Origin: Bradyrhizobium iriomotense
Lineage (GTDB): Bacteria > Pseudomonadota > Alphaproteobacteria > Rhizobiales > Xanthobacteraceae
Direction of reading: 5' to 3'
Length of the DNA: 64,000 nucleotides
Assembly (NCBI RefSeq): GCF_018129405.1
Contig: NZ_JAFCLP010000002.1
Span: 496,001-560,000 of the forward strand
The notes under the pieces were generated by a model. That model saw only the letters and a program-made list of their open reading frames with translations, was not told the DNA's origin and did no database searches. The position numbers were made by a program, and so were the translations under genes. Each line of letters opens with the position of its first letter. Position 1 is the stretch's first letter. Positions 11,822 through 22,462 of the stretch are shown piece after piece.

Positions 11822-12256
11822 TCAGCGTGTCCAGAGGTAGCGGACGTCGGGCTCTCGCTCCTCATTCCGCGCCCCGTCGGTCTGCTCGACCAGTGCGAAG
11901 CCGCGCGCCTCATAGAAGCGCCGCGCCGGTACGCTGGCCTGGAAGGTCCACAGCTCCAGCCGTCCGCTGGCGCCTTTGGCGATGTCGAGGAGTTCGGTGC
12001 CGACGCCGCGGCCTTGCGCGACCGGAAGCACGTAGGGCTGTTCGACCCAGCCGTCGCGGAAGGCGATGATCCCGCTCAGGACGTCATCAGCGAACCATCC
12101 CCATACGCGGCACGTCGGAAAGATATGTTCGCGATAGAACCAGCGGTCCTCCTCCGGCGTGTGCAACCCGGCGAGCCACGGCATCGCCAGGTCGAATGCG
12201 ATCCGTTGGACCAGCGCCGCCGCGTCCATGTCGGCGAGCGCGAGCTGCCTCAGCAC
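11822..12256 (-). CDS. GNAT-family N-acetyltransferase
   Basis: 144 residues with the GNAT acetyl-CoA-binding motif A, VLPVAQGRGVGTELL (about 77-91), and the RRFYEARGF motif B near residues 111-119. The substrate cannot be told. The GTG start at 12256 shares one base with the TAG stop of the upstream NAD(P)HX repair gene (TAGTG), which implies translational coupling and supports this start. The 3' end lies 6 bp from the convergent multicopper-oxidase-fold gene. Confidence 0.85.
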   Translation of the reverse strand: MLRQLALADMDAAALVQRIAFDLAMPWLAGLHTPEEDRWFYREHIFPTCRVWGWFADDVLSGIIAFRDGWVEQPYVLPVAQGRGVGTELLDIAKGASGRLELWTFQASVPARRFYEARGFALVEQTDGARNEEREPDVRYLWTR

Positions 12257-13755
12257 TAATACTCCACCCCCAGCGCATCATAGATGCGCCGGTGCACGGC
12301 CGGCAGCGTCTCGGTCAGGTCCTCCGCGATCAGGCCCGGCCCCGCCTCGCTTGCGGCCTCGCCGTGCATCCAGACGCCGATGCTGGCGGCTTCGAAGGCG
12401 GGCACGCCCTGCGCGAGAAGACCGGCGATGATGCCGGACAGCACGTCGCCGGCGCCGGCGGTGGCAAGCCATGGCGGCGCGTTGGCGGCCATGGTGGCGC
12501 GGCCGTCTGGCGCGGCGATGGTGGTATCCGGCCCCTTCAGCAGCACCACCGCGCCGGAACGCTCGGCAGCGACGCGCACGCGCTCGAGCTTGGAGCGGCC
12601 CGGATGCTTGTTGCTGAGATCGGAGAACAGGCGCGGAAACTCACCCTCGTGCGGCGTGAGCACCACGGCCGTGTCGTGGGAGGATTTGATCGATTCAAAC
12701 AGGTGTTCGGGGGTTGCGGCAAAGCTCGTCAGCGCGTCCGCGTCCAGCACCAGATGTCGTTGTGCGGCCAGCGCGGTGTGGACCATGTCGCAGGTGCGTT
12801 CGCCGATTCCGGCGCCGGGACCGATGATGCAGGTGTTGTAGCGCTTGTCGCCGAGCAGCTCGCCGAACTCGACCGCGGTGTCGACGGGGCGCACCATCAC
12901 CGCGGTGAGCGCGGCGGCATTGATCGCGAGCGCATCGCGCGGTGTGGCGAGCGTCACCAGCCCGGCGCCGGCGCGTAGCGCGCCGCGCGCGGCGAGCCGC
13001 GCTGCGCCGGTCGCGGCAGCGTCGCCCGATACCGCGAGCACGTGCCCTCGCGCATATTTGTGGCCGTCGATGCGCGGCACCGGAAACGCCCCGCCCCAGA
13101 AATCCGGATCGTTCTCGAAAATCTGCGGCCTGATCTCGTCCAGCACCTGTGCGTCGATACCGATGTCGGCAACCCGCACCCGGCCGCAATGCATCCGTCC
13201 CGGCAGCAGCAGGTGCGCCGGCTTCTTGCGGAAGAAGGTAACGGTCTCGGTGGCATTGACCGCTGTGCCCAGCACGGCGGCGCTGGTGCCGTTGATGCCG
13301 CTCGGCAGGTCGACCGCCAGCACTGGCGCGCCGTTGGCATTGATCGCCTCGATCATCTCCCGCGCCTCGCCCTCGACGGAACGGCTGAGGCCGGCACCGA
13401 ACAGCGCATCGATGATCAGTGCGGGCTTTCCGATCGCCTGCGGATTGAACGGGAGCACCGGATGCTTCCAGCCGCGCGCGGCGGAGGCTGCATCGCCCTG
13501 GAGCTGATCGCGCTCGCACATCAGGATCACCGAGACCTCGCGCCCTTGCGCAGCGAGCTCGGCGGCTGCAACGAAACCGTCACCGCCATTGTTGCCGGGG
13601 CCGGCCACGATCAGGATCGGCCCCTCCTCCACCAGCACGTTGGCGGCCTCCGCGACCGCCTGGCCCGCGCTCAGCATCAGCTTGAAGCCGGGCGTGCCGG
13701 CCGCGATCGCGAGCTGGTCGGCGCGCTGCATTTCGGCGTTGGTCAGAACTTCCAT
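12256..13755 (-). CDS. nnr: Bifunctional NAD(P)HX epimerase / ADP-dependent NAD(P)HX dehydratase
   Basis: 499 residues, the usual length of the fused enzyme (YjeF/Nnr). The N-terminal YjeF_N domain (about 1-215) contains GPGNNGGDG. The C-terminal ribokinase-like domain (about 225-495) contains HKYARGHVLAVSG and the catalytic ATAGAGDVLSG motif. The enzyme repairs hydrated NADH and NADPH. I start at the ATG at 13755 because GGGAAG precedes it by 5 nt and the protein then begins at the normal place (MEVLTNAEMQRAD); the frame is open further upstream without similarity. It is coupled to the downstream GNAT gene. Confidence 0.95.
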   Translation of the reverse strand: MEVLTNAEMQRADQLAIAAGTPGFKLMLSAGQAVAEAANVLVEEGPILIVAGPGNNGGDGFVAAAELAAQGREVSVILMCERDQLQGDAASAARGWKHPVLPFNPQAIGKPALIIDALFGAGLSRSVEGEAREMIEAINANGAPVLAVDLPSGINGTSAAVLGTAVNATETVTFFRKKPAHLLLPGRMHCGRVRVADIGIDAQVLDEIRPQIFENDPDFWGGAFPVPRIDGHKYARGHVLAVSGDAAATGAARLAARGALRAGAGLVTLATPRDALAINAAALTAVMVRPVDTAVEFGELLGDKRYNTCIIGPGAGIGERTCDMVHTALAAQRHLVLDADALTSFAATPEHLFESIKSSHDTAVVLTPHEGEFPRLFSDLSNKHPGRSKLERVRVAAERSGAVVLLKGPDTTIAAPDGRATMAANAPPWLATAGAGDVLSGIIAGLLAQGVPAFEAASIGVWMHGEAASEAGPGLIAEDLTETLPAVHRRIYDALGVEY

Positions 13756-14474
<719 letters not shown>

Positions 14475-14516
14475 GCCGGGTGCTATCCCGCATTTTGCGA
14501 CACTCTGAAAGAAAAA

Positions 14517-14534
14517 AGGCTGCTTCGGCGGCCT
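14517..14534 (+). terminator. Weak hairpin between glnB and glnA
   Basis: AGGCTGC-TTCG-GCGGCCT forms a 7-bp stem (one G-U pair) after an A-run, 43 nt past glnB. No T-run follows, so partial termination or mRNA processing is possible. It may set the relative expression of glnB and glnA. Confidence 0.35.
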
Positions 14535-14624
14535 GATTTCGTTTGTGCGGTTGCGCCAACTCGCCGAAAGCGAGAACGAATCTGCTCACCTGGAAACCGA
14601 CCCGCAGAGCCAAAAGGGGTATGC

Positions 14625-16034
14625 ATGAAGACCGCCAAAGACGTCCTGAAATCGATCAAGGACAACGACGTCAAATACGTCGACCTGCGCTTCACCGATC
14701 CGCGCGGCAAGTGGCAGCACGTGACGTTCGACGTCAGCATGATCGATGAGGACATTTTCGCCGAAGGAACGATGTTCGACGGCTCCTCGATCGCCGGCTG
14801 GAAGGCGATCAACGAGTCCGACATGTGCCTGATGCCCGATCCGGTGACCGCGACGATCGATCCGTTCTTCGCCGAGACCACGATGGTCATCACCTGCGAC
14901 GTGCTCGAGCCGACCACCGGCGAGCCCTACAACCGCGACCCCCGCGGCATCGCCAAGAAGGCCGAAGCCATGGTGAAGTCGATGGGCGTGGGCGACAGCG
15001 TGTTCGTCGGCCCCGAGGCCGAGTTCTTCGTGTTCGACGACGTGCGCTTCTCTTCCACCCCCTACAACACGGGTTTCCGTCTCGACTCCTCGGAGCTGCC
15101 CACCAACACCGACACGGAATATGAAGGCGGCAATCTCGGCCACCGCATCCGCACCAAGGCCGGCTACTTCCCCGTCCCGCCGCAGGACTCCGTGCAGGAC
15201 ATGCGCTCCGAGATGCTCGGTGCCATGGCCAAGATGGGCGTCAAGGTCGAGAAGCATCACCACGAGGTCGCTTCCGCCCAGCACGAGCTCGGCATGAAGT
15301 TCGACACGCTGACGCTGATGGCCGACCACCTGCAGATCTACAAATACTGCATCCACCAGGTCGCGCATATCTACGGCAAGACCGCCACCTTCATGCCGAA
15401 GCCGGTCTTCGGCGACAACGGCTCGGGCATGCACGTGCACCAGTCGATCTGGAAGGACGGCAAGCCGGTGTTCGCCGGCAACAAATATGCCGACCTGTCG
15501 GAGACCTGCCTGCACTACATCGGCGGCATCATCAAGCACGCCAAGGCGATCAACGCCTTCACCAACCCGTCGACCAACTCCTACAAGCGTCTGGTCCCGG
15601 GCTATGAGGCCCCGGTGCTGCTGGCCTACTCCGCGCGCAACCGCTCGGCCTCATGCCGCATCCCCTACACCGCTTCGCCGAAGGCCAAGCGTGTCGAGGT
15701 GCGCTTCCCCGATCCGCTTGCCAATCCCTATCTCGGCTTCGCCGCGATGCTGATGGCCGGCCTCGACGGCATCAAGAACAAGATCGATCCGGGTCCGGCG
15801 ATGGACAAGGACCTCTACGACCTGCCGAAGGAAGAGCTGAAGCAGATCCCGACGGTGTGCGGATCGCTTCGCGAGGCATTGGAAAACCTCGACAAGGACC
15901 GCGGCTTCCTCAAGAACGGCGGCGTGTTCGACGACGACTTCATCGACGCTTACATCGAGCTGAAGATGACCGAAGTCGAGCGCTTCGAAATGACCCCGCA
16001 CCCGGTCGAGTTCGACATGTACTATTCGGGCTAG
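14625..16034 (+). CDS. glnA: Glutamine synthetase type I
   Basis: 469 residues, the standard GSI length. It shows the FDGSSIAGW loop near residues 46-54, the metal-binding EAEFF and GSGMHVHQS motifs, the [20 protein letters not shown]-site region, and the adenylylation site Tyr398 in KDLYDLP. It makes glutamine from glutamate and ammonia and is inactivated by adenylylation. AAGGGG precedes the ATG at 14625. Rhizobia also carry GSII elsewhere. Cotranscription with glnB is likely, and a strong terminator follows. Confidence 0.98.
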   Translation: MKTAKDVLKSIKDNDVKYVDLRFTDPRGKWQHVTFDVSMIDEDIFAEGTMFDGSSIAGWKAINESDMCLMPDPVTATIDPFFAETTMVITCDVLEPTTGEPYNRDPRGIAKKAEAMVKSMGVGDSVFVGPEAEFFVFDDVRFSSTPYNTGFRLDSSELPTNTDTEYEGGNLGHRIRTKAGYFPVPPQDSVQDMRSEMLGAMAKMGVKVEKHHHEVASAQHELGMKFDTLTLMADHLQIYKYCIHQVAHIYGKTATFMPKPVFGDNGSGMHVHQSIWKDGKPVFAGNKYADLSETCLHYIGGIIKHAKAINAFTNPSTNSYKRLVPGYEAPVLLAYSARNRSASCRIPYTASPKAKRVEVRFPDPLANPYLGFAAMLMAGLDGIKNKIDPGPAMDKDLYDLPKEELKQIPTVCGSLREALENLDKDRGFLKNGGVFDDDFIDAYIELKMTEVERFEMTPHPVEFDMYYSG

Positions 16035-16059
16035 TCGGCCCGAACTCTCTGCAACAAGC

Positions 16060-16087
16060 AAAAGGCGCTCCGCGAGGGGCGCCTTTT
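16060..16087 (+). terminator. Rho-independent terminator of glnA
   Basis: AAAAGGCGC and GCGCCTTTT pair around a 10-nt loop 26 nt after the glnA stop, followed by TTTTCGTTT. Confidence 0.88.
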
Positions 16088-16108
16088 CGTTTGCGGAGTC
16101 GCAAGTCC

Positions 16109-16250
16109 GTAGGGTGGGTTAGTTTGCTGGCGGCGGCGCGAAGCGCTGTCCGCTGGCGTAACCCACCATTCAACAAAATGCGGGATCAAGTTGGTGGGTT
16201 ACGCCTAGCGGTTTGCGCTTCGCGCAATCCGCTACGCTAATCCACCCTAC
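16109..16250. repeat. Intergenic repeat ending in GTAGGGTGG/CCACCCTAC
   Basis: An imperfect ~140-bp inverted repeat with outer arms GTAGGGTGGGTTA and TAATCCACCCTAC and an inner GTAACCCACC/GGTGGGTTAC pair. This kind of 'GGTGGGTTAC' repeat is widespread between genes in proteobacteria. It sits between the convergent glnA and asparaginase genes. Confidence 0.75.
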
Positions 16251-16268
16251 AAGATGCGAGGCGGCCTA

Positions 16269-17408
16269 TCACCACGTCGCCGTAAAGGCCTTCTGCAGCT
16301 CTGCCGGCCCCGTCACGCCTCCCGCGATCAGCAACTGGGTGAGGACGCGTGCCTTCTGCGGATTGAGATCCTCGGACACGACGAACCCGTTCTTGTCGTC
16401 GTCGACCTCGACGTTCCGGGTGACGAAGCCGGAGCGCACGCGGGTGGAACGGACGACGATGATGCCCTTCTTTGCCGCCGCCTCGAGCGCATCCAGTGCC
16501 GGCTTGGACGTATTGCCGTCGCCGACGCCGGCCAGCACGATGCCCTTGGCGCCGTGGGAAATCGCGTCCTCGATCGGAACGGCGTCCATGTTGGCATGCG
16601 AGTAGACGATCTCGACGCGCGGCAATTGCTCGCCTGCGGGAAGCTGATAGCTCGCGCGCTTGAAGCCGGCGGCCTGGGTCATGAAACGGATGCCGCCGGC
16701 GGTGTCGACATAGCCGACCGGGCCGTCATTGGGGGAGCTGAAGGTCTCGATGCTCGTCGTGTTGGTCTTGGTCACCGAACGCGCGCCCTGAATCTTGTCG
16801 TTCAGCACGGCCATCACGCCGCGGCCGCGCGCACGCGGATCGGCGGCCACCTGCACCGCCTCGTAGAGATTGCCGGGGCCGTCGGCGCTCACCGCAGTGG
16901 CCGGCCGCATCGAGCCGACGATCACCACCGGCTTGTCGCCGCGCACCACGTTGTCGAGGAAGAACGCAGTCTCCTCCAGCGTATCCGTGCCGTGGGTGAT
17001 GATGACGCCGTCGGCTTCGTTCTTGTCGAAGGCGTCCTGGATGCGACGGGCCAGCGCGAACCAGACCTTGTCGTTCATGTCCTGGGAGCCGATCGACGAA
17101 ATCTGTTCGGCGTTCAACGTCGCCAGCTTGTCCAGGCCCGGCACCGACGCCATCAGCTGCTCGCCGGTGATCTGCCCGGATTTGTAGGCGCCGGTCGCGC
17201 GCGGATCGGCCTGGCCCGCGATGGTGCCTCCCGTCGCAAGCACGAGAATGCGCGGCAGACTGCTGGCCGAAGCGTCCTTGCCCGGCTCTGCGGCGTGCGC
17301 GGCTGCACCGATGCCGCCGGACCAGAGCGCAAAGGACAGCAGTGGAATGGCGAGCATGGAAGTTCGACGTTGGCGACGGCTGGCTGGGCCGGCGGTAGGC
17401 TTCGTCAT
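16269..17408 (-). CDS. Secreted L-asparaginase (type II)
   Basis: 379 residues with a signal peptide (hydrophobic core SMLAIPLLSFALWSGGIG, likely cleavage after AHA). Both asparaginase signatures are present: ATGGTIAG with the nucleophilic Thr, and IITHGTDTLEETA. Periplasmic asparaginases deaminate asparagine (sometimes glutamine) to aspartate and ammonia. GGGAGG lies before the ATG at 17408. It is convergent with glnA, so the neighbourhood groups nitrogen-assimilation genes, though no shared promoter is seen. Confidence 0.93.
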   Translation of the reverse strand: MTKPTAGPASRRQRRTSMLAIPLLSFALWSGGIGAAAHAAEPGKDASASSLPRILVLATGGTIAGQADPRATGAYKSGQITGEQLMASVPGLDKLATLNAEQISSIGSQDMNDKVWFALARRIQDAFDKNEADGVIITHGTDTLEETAFFLDNVVRGDKPVVIVGSMRPATAVSADGPGNLYEAVQVAADPRARGRGVMAVLNDKIQGARSVTKTNTTSIETFSSPNDGPVGYVDTAGGIRFMTQAAGFKRASYQLPAGEQLPRVEIVYSHANMDAVPIEDAISHGAKGIVLAGVGDGNTSKPALDALEAAAKKGIIVVRSTRVRSGFVTRNVEVDDDKNGFVVSEDLNPQKARVLTQLLIAGGVTGPAELQKAFTATW

Positions 17409-17489
17409 CGAATTGTCCTCCCGTTTAAGTAGGGATCGACATTCGATACGCCCATTGAGGCCGAAGATGGGTCAGCCTGTTGCTAATTG

Positions 17490-18251
17490 CTACGGGTTGT
17501 CCCGTCGCGGCATAAAATGGTCGAGCAGCCCCGTCGGAAGCGGAAAGACGACGGTCGACGACCGTTCGCCCGCAATGTCGTGCAGAGCCGCGAAATAACG
17601 CAGCTGCATCGCCTGAGGCTCCTGCGCAAGAATCCGGCCGGCTTCGACCAGCTTTTCAGCAGCCTGCTGCTCGCCCATCGCATTGATCACCTTGGCCCGT
17701 CGCAAGCGCTCCGCCTCTGCCTGTTTGGCGATCGCGCGGACCATGGTTTCGTTGATGTCGACGTCCTTGATCTCTATGCCGGTGACCTTGATGCCCCAGA
17801 CGTCGGTCTGCTTGTCGAGGATCTCCTGGATGTCGGCGTTCAACCTGTCGCGCTCGGCAAGCATCTCGTCCAGCTCGTGCTTGCCGAGGACCGAGCGCAA
17901 CGTGGTCTGGGCGAGCTGGCTGGTGGCGGCCATGTAGTCGCCGACCTTGATAATGGCACGTTCGGGGTCGACGATGCGGAAGTACAGAACGGCGTTGACC
18001 TTGACGGACACGTTGTCCCGGGAAATCACGTCCTGCGGCGGCACGACCTGCACCATCACCCGCAGATCGACCTTGACGAGTTGCTGCACGACCGGAATGA
18101 GGAGGATGAGGCCCGGCCCCTTCACGCCGGTAAAGCGGCCGAGCGTAAAGACGACGCCACGCTCGTATTCGCGCAGGATTCGAATGGCCTGGGATAGAAA
18201 CATGACGACAAGCAGCGCAAGCGCCGCATAAGTCAGATATTCCAGCATCAT
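17490..18251 (-). CDS. Slipin / stomatin-like SPFH-domain membrane protein
   Basis: 253 residues: an N-terminal membrane anchor (about 5-24) followed by the SPFH/Band 7 domain with the stomatin signatures [14 protein letters not shown] and [10 protein letters not shown], and a C-terminal helical region rich in Glu and Arg. The start ATG overlaps the TGA of the upstream NfeD-type protease (ATGA), so the two are translationally coupled. In characterised pairs the NfeD protease cleaves stomatin. The pair probably organises membrane microdomains. Confidence 0.93.
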   Translation of the reverse strand: MMLEYLTYAALALLVVMFLSQAIRILREYERGVVFTLGRFTGVKGPGLILLIPVVQQLVKVDLRVMVQVVPPQDVISRDNVSVKVNAVLYFRIVDPERAIIKVGDYMAATSQLAQTTLRSVLGKHELDEMLAERDRLNADIQEILDKQTDVWGIKVTGIEIKDVDINETMVRAIAKQAEAERLRRAKVINAMGEQQAAEKLVEAGRILAQEPQAMQLRYFAALHDIAGERSSTVVFPLPTGLLDHFMPRRDNP

Positions 18252-19630
18252 GATGGACCTCCCTCGCCGGTTCGGGCTGGTGCGCGCCGTATCAGCAGCG
18301 TCAGGTCGATGACGTTGGCGACTTCGACCGTCTCTCCGGGCTTGAACGTTTCGGCACCGCGCGCCCTCCAGCGCTCACCATGGGCGAACACATGACCTTC
18401 GTTCCCGTTCCAGTCGAGGACCTCCGCGGGCAAGCCTCGCATGGCCTTCGCGCCGACCAGTGCAGGAGCCGTGCGGACGCGCCGAAGTGAACCAAGCACG
18501 ACGAGCGCAAAGCCGCTGAACACGGCCGCAGTGATGCCGATCACCCACCACGACAATTGGTAGCCAGGCGCCTCGCCCCTGAAAAGCATCAAGGCTCCCA
18601 GCACGAAAGCGATGATCCCGCCGAGACCGATCACCACGGTCGGGTTGAAGGCCTCGATCGTCAGAAGCACGAGTCCAACCAGCATCAGGGCGAAGCCGGC
18701 ATAATTGACCGGCAGCAGATTGAGTGCATAGAGGCCGATCAGCAGGCAGATCGCGCCGACCACCCCCGGGGCGACGGCACCGGGAGACATGAATTCGAAA
18801 ATCAGGCCGTAGATGCCGATCATCAGGAGAATGAAGGCCACGTTCGGATCGGTGATGACCGCCAGGAAGCGGGAGATCCGACCGGGGTCGACGGCTTCAA
18901 CGACGGCATCCTTCGTTGCGAGGCGCTGCGTCTTGCCGCCTGCAACCTCCACCACGCGACCGTCGAGCTGCCGCAGCAACTCGGCCTGATCGCGCGCGAC
19001 GAGATCGATGGCATGAGCTTCCAGCGCGCCGTTGGCCGAGAGTGTCGCAGCCTCTCGGACCGCCTTCTCCGCCCAGTCCGCATTGCGGCCGCGCAGCTCC
19101 GCAAGGCTGCGGATGAAGGCGACCGCATCATTGGTCGCCTTTGCCGTCATGGCGTCCTTCGGCTCATCCTTCTTGTCTTTGCCGTCCTTGTCCGGCGTAC
19201 CGCCCGGCAGTCCGGGCAGCGGCCCGCCGATCTGCACCGGCGTCGCGGCACCAATATTGGTGCCTGGCGCCATCGCCGCGATGTGGGTCGCATAAAGGAT
19301 ATAGGTCCCCGCGCTCGCCGCATGGGCGCCGGAGGGAGCGACGTAACCGATGACGGGAATGGGCGAGGCGAGCACATCCGCGATGATCTCGCGCATGCTG
19401 GAATTGAGACCGCCGGGCGTGTTCATTCTCAGAAGCACGACCTCGGCGCGCCGTTCGCTCGCCTTGGCCAAAGCTTCCTTCACATAGCTCGCCGACGCGG
19501 GGCCAATCGCCCCGTCGATCGAAACAATCAGTGCAACACGGCCGCTCTCCTCCGCTGCGCTGGGAAGGAGGTAGCAGGTCAAAGCCGCGACGGTGATCGC
19601 CGCAACGAGGGCCGCCTTCATGGTCTGCAC
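18248..19630 (-). CDS. NfeD-type membrane serine protease (ClpP-like domain plus OB fold)
   Basis: 460 residues: signal/anchor (about 5-25), ClpP-class protease domain with MNTPGGL and the catalytic-Ser region [11 protein letters not shown], an Asp/Lys-rich insert (about 150-170), four or five membrane segments (about 265-390) and a C-terminal NfeD OB-fold. The GTG at 19630 has AAGGGAG 8 nt upstream; an ATG three codons later is the alternative. This is the long NfeD1b type that pairs with slipin, whose gene follows with a 4-nt overlap. Confidence 0.9.
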   Translation of the reverse strand: MQTMKAALVAAITVAALTCYLLPSAAEESGRVALIVSIDGAIGPASASYVKEALAKASERRAEVVLLRMNTPGGLNSSMREIIADVLASPIPVIGYVAPSGAHAASAGTYILYATHIAAMAPGTNIGAATPVQIGGPLPGLPGGTPDKDGKDKKDEPKDAMTAKATNDAVAFIRSLAELRGRNADWAEKAVREAATLSANGALEAHAIDLVARDQAELLRQLDGRVVEVAGGKTQRLATKDAVVEAVDPGRISRFLAVITDPNVAFILLMIGIYGLIFEFMSPGAVAPGVVGAICLLIGLYALNLLPVNYAGFALMLVGLVLLTIEAFNPTVVIGLGGIIAFVLGALMLFRGEAPGYQLSWWVIGITAAVFSGFALVVLGSLRRVRTAPALVGAKAMRGLPAEVLDWNGNEGHVFAHGERWRARGAETFKPGETVEVANVIDLTLLIRRAPARTGEGGPS

Positions 19631-19806
19631 GGCAAGGGCTCCCTTGCAGAGGATATGGTGTTCCTCTTGAGAACCTCAATGCTGCGCGTGGAGACCAACA
19701 TTGCGATTGTGCAACGCAATGGGAATGGCCAAGCAGAATGGCGATGTGATCGGCTGAGCAGAGGCAGTGGCGGACCATGCCTGCGGCTGATCCGCCCTGC
19801 GCCAGG

Positions 19807-20061
19807 CTACCGTGCCACCCTCACGCCGTCGGCTCCGATCGCACCGAACGTGCTCGCGATGATCTCGCTCGTCGGCTGCATGCCGCCGAGCGACCAGTGC
19901 GAGGGCTCCTGCTCCTCGATCCGGACCCAGACGTTGCGGCGAAAATCCGGACTTCCCTGCCCTTCGACCTCGACCATCAGGTCGGTGATCCGTTCGAGCA
20001 GCGTCTTCTTCTGCGCAGCATCGAGGATGCCGCGAACGGTCGAAATGGTGATGTAAGGCAT
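19807..20061 (-). CDS. 4-oxalocrotonate tautomerase-family protein
   Basis: 84 residues. Starting at the ATG at 20061 (GGAGAG upstream) gives Met-Pro-Tyr-Ile, which exposes the catalytic N-terminal Pro after Met removal; the frame opens four codons earlier without a better site. A conserved Arg appears in RRNVWVRIEE. The length is between 4-OT and the MIF/CHMI types. It is divergent from the GlxA-type regulator at 20212. The substrate is unknown. Confidence 0.85.
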   Translation of the reverse strand: MPYITISTVRGILDAAQKKTLLERITDLMVEVEGQGSPDFRRNVWVRIEEQEPSHWSLGGMQPTSEIIASTFGAIGADGVRVAR

Positions 20062-20211
20062 ATCTCTCTCCAATCATGTCGGGTGACGACGCGGCGAATT
20101 TGGACCCGGCAGGCCCGGCAAGGCAGTGGCGGATAAGCCAGAGATCGGGCAATTTCCGCCACGCGCCGCCGTGGTGATCGGCTAGGATCGCCGCATCTCG
20201 CTGGAGGTCCC

Positions 20212-21192
20212 ATGAAGCTCGCAATTCTCGCGCTGGAAGGTTGCATGCATTCGGCGATCGCCGGCATCGCCGACATCCTGTCGCTCGCCAATCACGTGAT
20301 GCAGCAAAGCGGCGCGAAACCCCGCTTCAGCTGGCAGACGCTGTCGCTCGACGGCCGGGACGTCCGCGCCGGCGGCGGTCAGATGGTCGCAGTCGACGGC
20401 GCGATCGGCAGACGCGGCAGCTTCGATGCGATCCTCGTCCCCGGCAACCTCGTCGATCACGTCACGGCCGAGCGCCTAAAGCCACAATATGCCCGTGCCG
20501 GCGCCTGGCTGCGGCAGCAGCATGCGAATGGCCGGCTGATCGGGGCGTTCTGCAGCGGCGTGTTCCTGCTGGCAGGCAGTGGCCTGCTCGATCACCGCCG
20601 CGCCACCATCACCTGGTGGCTGCAGGGCGAACTCCGGCAGCGGCATCCCACGATCGACCTCGCGGCGGACGCCGTCATCACGGTCGCGGACCGCATCGTC
20701 TGTGCGGCCGGACCAATGTCGTGGGTCGACCTCCTGCTCCGGCTGATCGAGATGATCGATGGCAAGGAGATCGCCAAACTATGCGCGGACTACGTCGTCA
20801 TCGACACCGCGCAGCGCAGCCAATCGATCTTCATGCCCGTCGGCTATCTGCTCTCGCAGGACCCGCTGCTGACCAGGGCCGACCTTCTGGTTCGCCGCGC
20901 CGGCAAGAGCCCGATGACGGTCAAGCGCCTCGCGGGCGCGCTCGGCCTCAGCGAGCGCACGCTGAACCGCAAGTTTCAGGAGCTCACCCACGAGCCGCCG
21001 CAGGCCTTCATCATGCGCCGCCGCGTCGAGCATGCGCGCACCCTCTTGGAGACCACGACCCAGCCGGTCAAGACCATCGCCCGCGCCGCCGGCTATGAGG
21101 ACGAAAGCAGCTTTCGCAAGGCGTTCCGCAAGCTGACCTTGATGTCGCCGCAGGCGTATCGCGCGCGGCGGATGGTGGCGACGCCGAGTTAG
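20212..21192 (+). CDS. GlxA-type transcriptional regulator (DJ-1/PfpI domain plus AraC HTH)
   Basis: 326 residues. The N-terminal two thirds is a DJ-1/PfpI-like domain with the nucleophile-elbow Cys in GAFCSGVFLLA (about residue 108). The C-terminal third is an AraC double helix-turn-helix (SERTLNRKFQELT and YEDESSFRKAFRKL). GGAGGTCCC precedes the ATG. Members of this group regulate catabolic genes, for example for glycine betaine or carnitine. The divergent tautomerase gene is a plausible target, with a 150-bp shared control region. Confidence 0.9.
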   Translation: MKLAILALEGCMHSAIAGIADILSLANHVMQQSGAKPRFSWQTLSLDGRDVRAGGGQMVAVDGAIGRRGSFDAILVPGNLVDHVTAERLKPQYARAGAWLRQQHANGRLIGAFCSGVFLLAGSGLLDHRRATITWWLQGELRQRHPTIDLAADAVITVADRIVCAAGPMSWVDLLLRLIEMIDGKEIAKLCADYVVIDTAQRSQSIFMPVGYLLSQDPLLTRADLLVRRAGKSPMTVKRLAGALGLSERTLNRKFQELTHEPPQAFIMRRRVEHARTLLETTTQPVKTIARAAGYEDESSFRKAFRKLTLMSPQAYRARRMVATPS

Positions 21193-21360
21193 TGTTCCGG
21201 CACTTCGCGGCGTCAGCCTTCGTTCTGCATATGACTCCACTTCGTTCTCAAAGAACAAATCAGAGCCGCAAAAATCAGGGCGGACCAATTCCTACTGATT
21301 GGTTTATCCCGTCCGAATTTGGAGAGCACCTTGAATGCATGCCGTAGTCTCCAGCAATCT

Positions 21361-21385
21361 CCCCGCCGTCGCAATGACGGCGGGG
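21361..21385. terminator. Strong hairpin between convergent genes
   Basis: CCCCGCCGTC-GCAAT-GACGGCGGGG: a perfect 10-bp stem 12 bp from the stop of the minus-strand amidotransferase-like gene. No clear T-run on either side. It may be a terminator or a short palindromic repeat. Confidence 0.5.
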
Positions 21386-21397
21386 TAAGAGTCTGCC

Positions 21398-22171
21398 CTA
21401 CGCCGCCGCCTTCTGCCGCGCCACCAGCGCCTCGCCGAAAGCCTCGAACAGCTTGCGGTTGATGGGATTGTGCTGCGGGTCGTATTCGGCATGCCATTGC
21501 ACGCCGAGCGCAAAGGTCGGGGCTTCCGCGATGCGGATCGCCTCGATGGTGCCGTCCTCGGCGATGCCCTCGATCAGCACGCGCTTGCCTGGATCGAGGA
21601 TGCCCTGGCCGTGCAGCGAATTGACCCTGATCTTCTCGCAGCCGAGAATTTTTGCGAAGGCGCCTCCCGGCGTCAGGTTGACGTCGTGACGGTCGGCGAA
21701 CACGACCGTCGGATCGGGGTGGATCTCGCCGTTCTCGAGCCGGGGCATGCGGTGGTTCATGCGGCCGGGGATCTCGCGGATCTCGGGATGCAGCGAGCCG
21801 CCGAAGGCGACGTTCATCTCCTGCAGGCCGCGGCAGATGCCGAACAGCGGGATGCCGCGGGCAACGCACGCGACCGAGAGCGCCAGCGCCACCTCGTCGC
21901 GATGGATGTCGTAGGGCTCGTGCTTCTCGCACGGATCGACGTTGAAGCGGGTCGGATGCACGTTGGCCCGGGCGCCGGTGAGGATGATGCCGTCGACGGT
22001 ATCGAGCAGCGCTCCGATATCGGTGATATCGGGCGAGCCCGCGAACATCACCGGCAAGCCGCCGGAGACCTCGGCCACGGCGCGCAAATTGCGCTCGCCG
22101 ACCATCTGGACCTGAAATCGATTCTCGACGCGATGGGCGTTCCCGATCACGCCGACGACCGGCTTTCTCAT
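21398..22171 (-). CDS. Gamma-glutamyl-gamma-aminobutyrate hydrolase family (class I glutamine amidotransferase-like)
   Basis: 257 residues with the class I amidotransferase triad: Cys113 in GICRGLQE, then His227 and Glu229 in GVQWHAEYD. This matches peptidase C26 / PuuD proteins, which hydrolyse gamma-glutamyl-GABA in putrescine breakdown. I start at the ATG at 22171 (MRKPVVGVIGN, GGAAGGACAG upstream); the frame continues far upstream but without similarity and over the start of the divergent transporter. No other putrescine genes are nearby, so the substrate is inferred. Confidence 0.9.
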   Translation of the reverse strand: MRKPVVGVIGNAHRVENRFQVQMVGERNLRAVAEVSGGLPVMFAGSPDITDIGALLDTVDGIILTGARANVHPTRFNVDPCEKHEPYDIHRDEVALALSVACVARGIPLFGICRGLQEMNVAFGGSLHPEIREIPGRMNHRMPRLENGEIHPDPTVVFADRHDVNLTPGGAFAKILGCEKIRVNSLHGQGILDPGKRVLIEGIAEDGTIEAIRIAEAPTFALGVQWHAEYDPQHNPINRKLFEAFGEALVARQKAAA

Positions 22172-22462
22172 CTGTCCTTCCGACCTCCCGCGCGAAGAAG
22201 ATTCTCCAAAGATGCCCCTGGGATGGAACAAATTCAACAGAGGGGATCGCGGGACGGCAATGCTATTTTCGCGCAAATGCCGGGCCAGTGCGCCGATATG
22301 GCCCCTTTTGGTGCCCGCCGCGTTAGGCCTTTCAGGCCGGACGCGCCAGATCGGCACCAGAGGCCGGCACTTGGGCCCCGCACTTCGGCCCCCGGCTTGA
22401 TCCCCGCTGGAATTTCGCGAAAGAGTGGCTGGCCACCTGCAGTGTTCCGAAAAGGACCCGAC